A stretch of 64,000 bases of DNA from Hymenolepis diminuta (lineage: Eukaryota; Platyhelminthes; Cestoda; Cyclophyllidea; Hymenolepididae): positions 911,855 to 975,854 of the forward strand of contig CAADRB010000059.1 of NCBI GenBank assembly GCA_900708905.1. Reading direction: 5' to 3'. The first letter of the stretch is position 1; the number at the start of each line of letters is the position of its first letter. Below the pieces are notes generated by a model. The model searched no databases. It saw nothing but the letters and a program-made list of their open reading frames with translations, and was not told where the DNA came from. A program made the translations under genes and the position numbers. This document shows positions 63,302-64,000 of this stretch, in pieces.

Positions 63302-64000
63302 CAGGGTGTGTATGGTATCTGAGGACACCTACATTTTTGTAATTTAAACTAACCCAGTAGTAATCAATGCATTCTTATATCGGAAGATCTCATGGCAAAT
63401 ACTACTACGACCCAAGAAATGAAAAGACACGCCGTGAAAGTGTCTGTAAAACCGAAACACAATAAGTAGGATTCCTAAAAGTCGCGTCTGATGGACCTTA
63501 TTGATGTCCTCAATTGCTCGGGCCCTTGCTTCCATCGGAGAGGAGAATTTAGTTTTATAGGTTGCTTATTAACTTCCTTTTCAACCACTTCCTGCCCTAC
63601 ACGTAAGAGTCCAAATGATTAAGGTCTGGTGAATTAGGAGGCGGCATAAGTTTGGCCCGACATAATGACTAAAATTCTCCTCCATCCACTCAATCGTGAG
63701 TTTTGAGAACTTTATGGGATGGAGGCAAATTCTGTTGGAGGACATAGAGTCTTCCTCCATTGGCTATGCCGTTTATCAAGGCAGCTTAACAACAGTCTAG
63801 AGAGTCACGACATAGGCATCTATATTGACTCGAAAGTCTTGTGGAAAAGGTGAGAAGCCACAACGTGTCCTTCACTGCTAACAACACCGAAAACCATCAC
63901 TGTTGCTGGAAACTTCATGCGCATGCAAAACAGTTGGAACTTCAGCGGGGTCCGCCTGCACATACTCACCTATCATTTCTTGGACTGATTTTTTCATCCT
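63302..64000 (-). mobile_element. Second mariner/Tc1-type element, 3' part, cut by the window edge
   Basis: On the minus strand, frame-shifting segments read FPATVMVFGVVSSEGHV-like near the right edge (about 63915-63860), an RLYVLQQ-like second-Asp region (about 63745), and PPPNSPDLNHLDSYVVGQ (about 63645-63590). In this last segment SPDLN keeps the third catalytic Asp. The tail is EKEVNKQPI and so on. The terminal repeat appears as 'cagggtgtgtatggtatctg' starting at 63302, preceded by TA. The type differs from the 52.7 kb mariner. Stops show that it is a dead copy. The N-terminal half and the other repeat lie beyond 64000. Confidence 0.8.

Overview
This is nuclear DNA from an invertebrate animal. 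It is AT-rich, its genes are broken by GT-AG introns, and its intergenic DNA holds decayed mariner, Ty3/gypsy, LINE and tRNA-derived SINE copies. There is nothing prokaryotic: no operons, no ribosome-binding-site logic, no CRISPR. A parasitic flatworm (cestode or trematode) is my best guess, from the AT-rich gene style, the gypsy and mariner types, and small secreted peptide genes with signal-peptide first exons. That placement is an inference and not proven.

Layout. 1-560 is the edge of a decayed gypsy element. About 561-8617 has no gene I can support but holds a gypsy-type solo LTR just upstream of the first gene. 8618-12359 (+) is the gamma-type regulatory subunit of mitochondrial NAD-isocitrate dehydrogenase (7 coding exons, 398 aa). 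13548-24867 (+) is WDR24, a GATOR2 subunit (19 coding exons, modelled at 1,115 aa). A two-exon type I membrane protein of unknown function (25900-24974, -) converges on it, with only 106 bp between stop codons.

From about 26 kb to 64 kb the window is gene-poor. It holds a deleted gypsy element with its 3' LTR (26777-29010), a LINE endonuclease remnant (about 35880-37010), a full-length but dead mariner with both inverted repeats (52714-53918), and the 3' half of a second mariner-type element at the right edge. At least six copies of one tRNA-derived SINE family are scattered on both strands, two of them inside introns.

Three small secreted-protein genes sit in this poor region. Two (34047-34739 and 39836-40316, +) are paralogues. 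Each has a signal-peptide exon, then a second exon with the same spacing of four cysteines (C-x3-C-x8-C-x3-C), a Lys-Arg site, and a C-terminal peptide ending in RFSNF. They also share promoter architecture. This looks like a peptide-hormone or effector family that I cannot match to a named one, and it is the best candidate here for something undescribed. The third (59915-60387) is an unrelated prohormone-like protein with dibasic sites and one possible amidated peptide.

IDH3G and WDR24 are housekeeping genes (TCA cycle; amino-acid signalling to mTORC1) with no evident functional link beyond adjacency. Exon limits were set by eye from splice signals, frame continuity and remembered family alignments, so individual boundaries could be off by a few bases.
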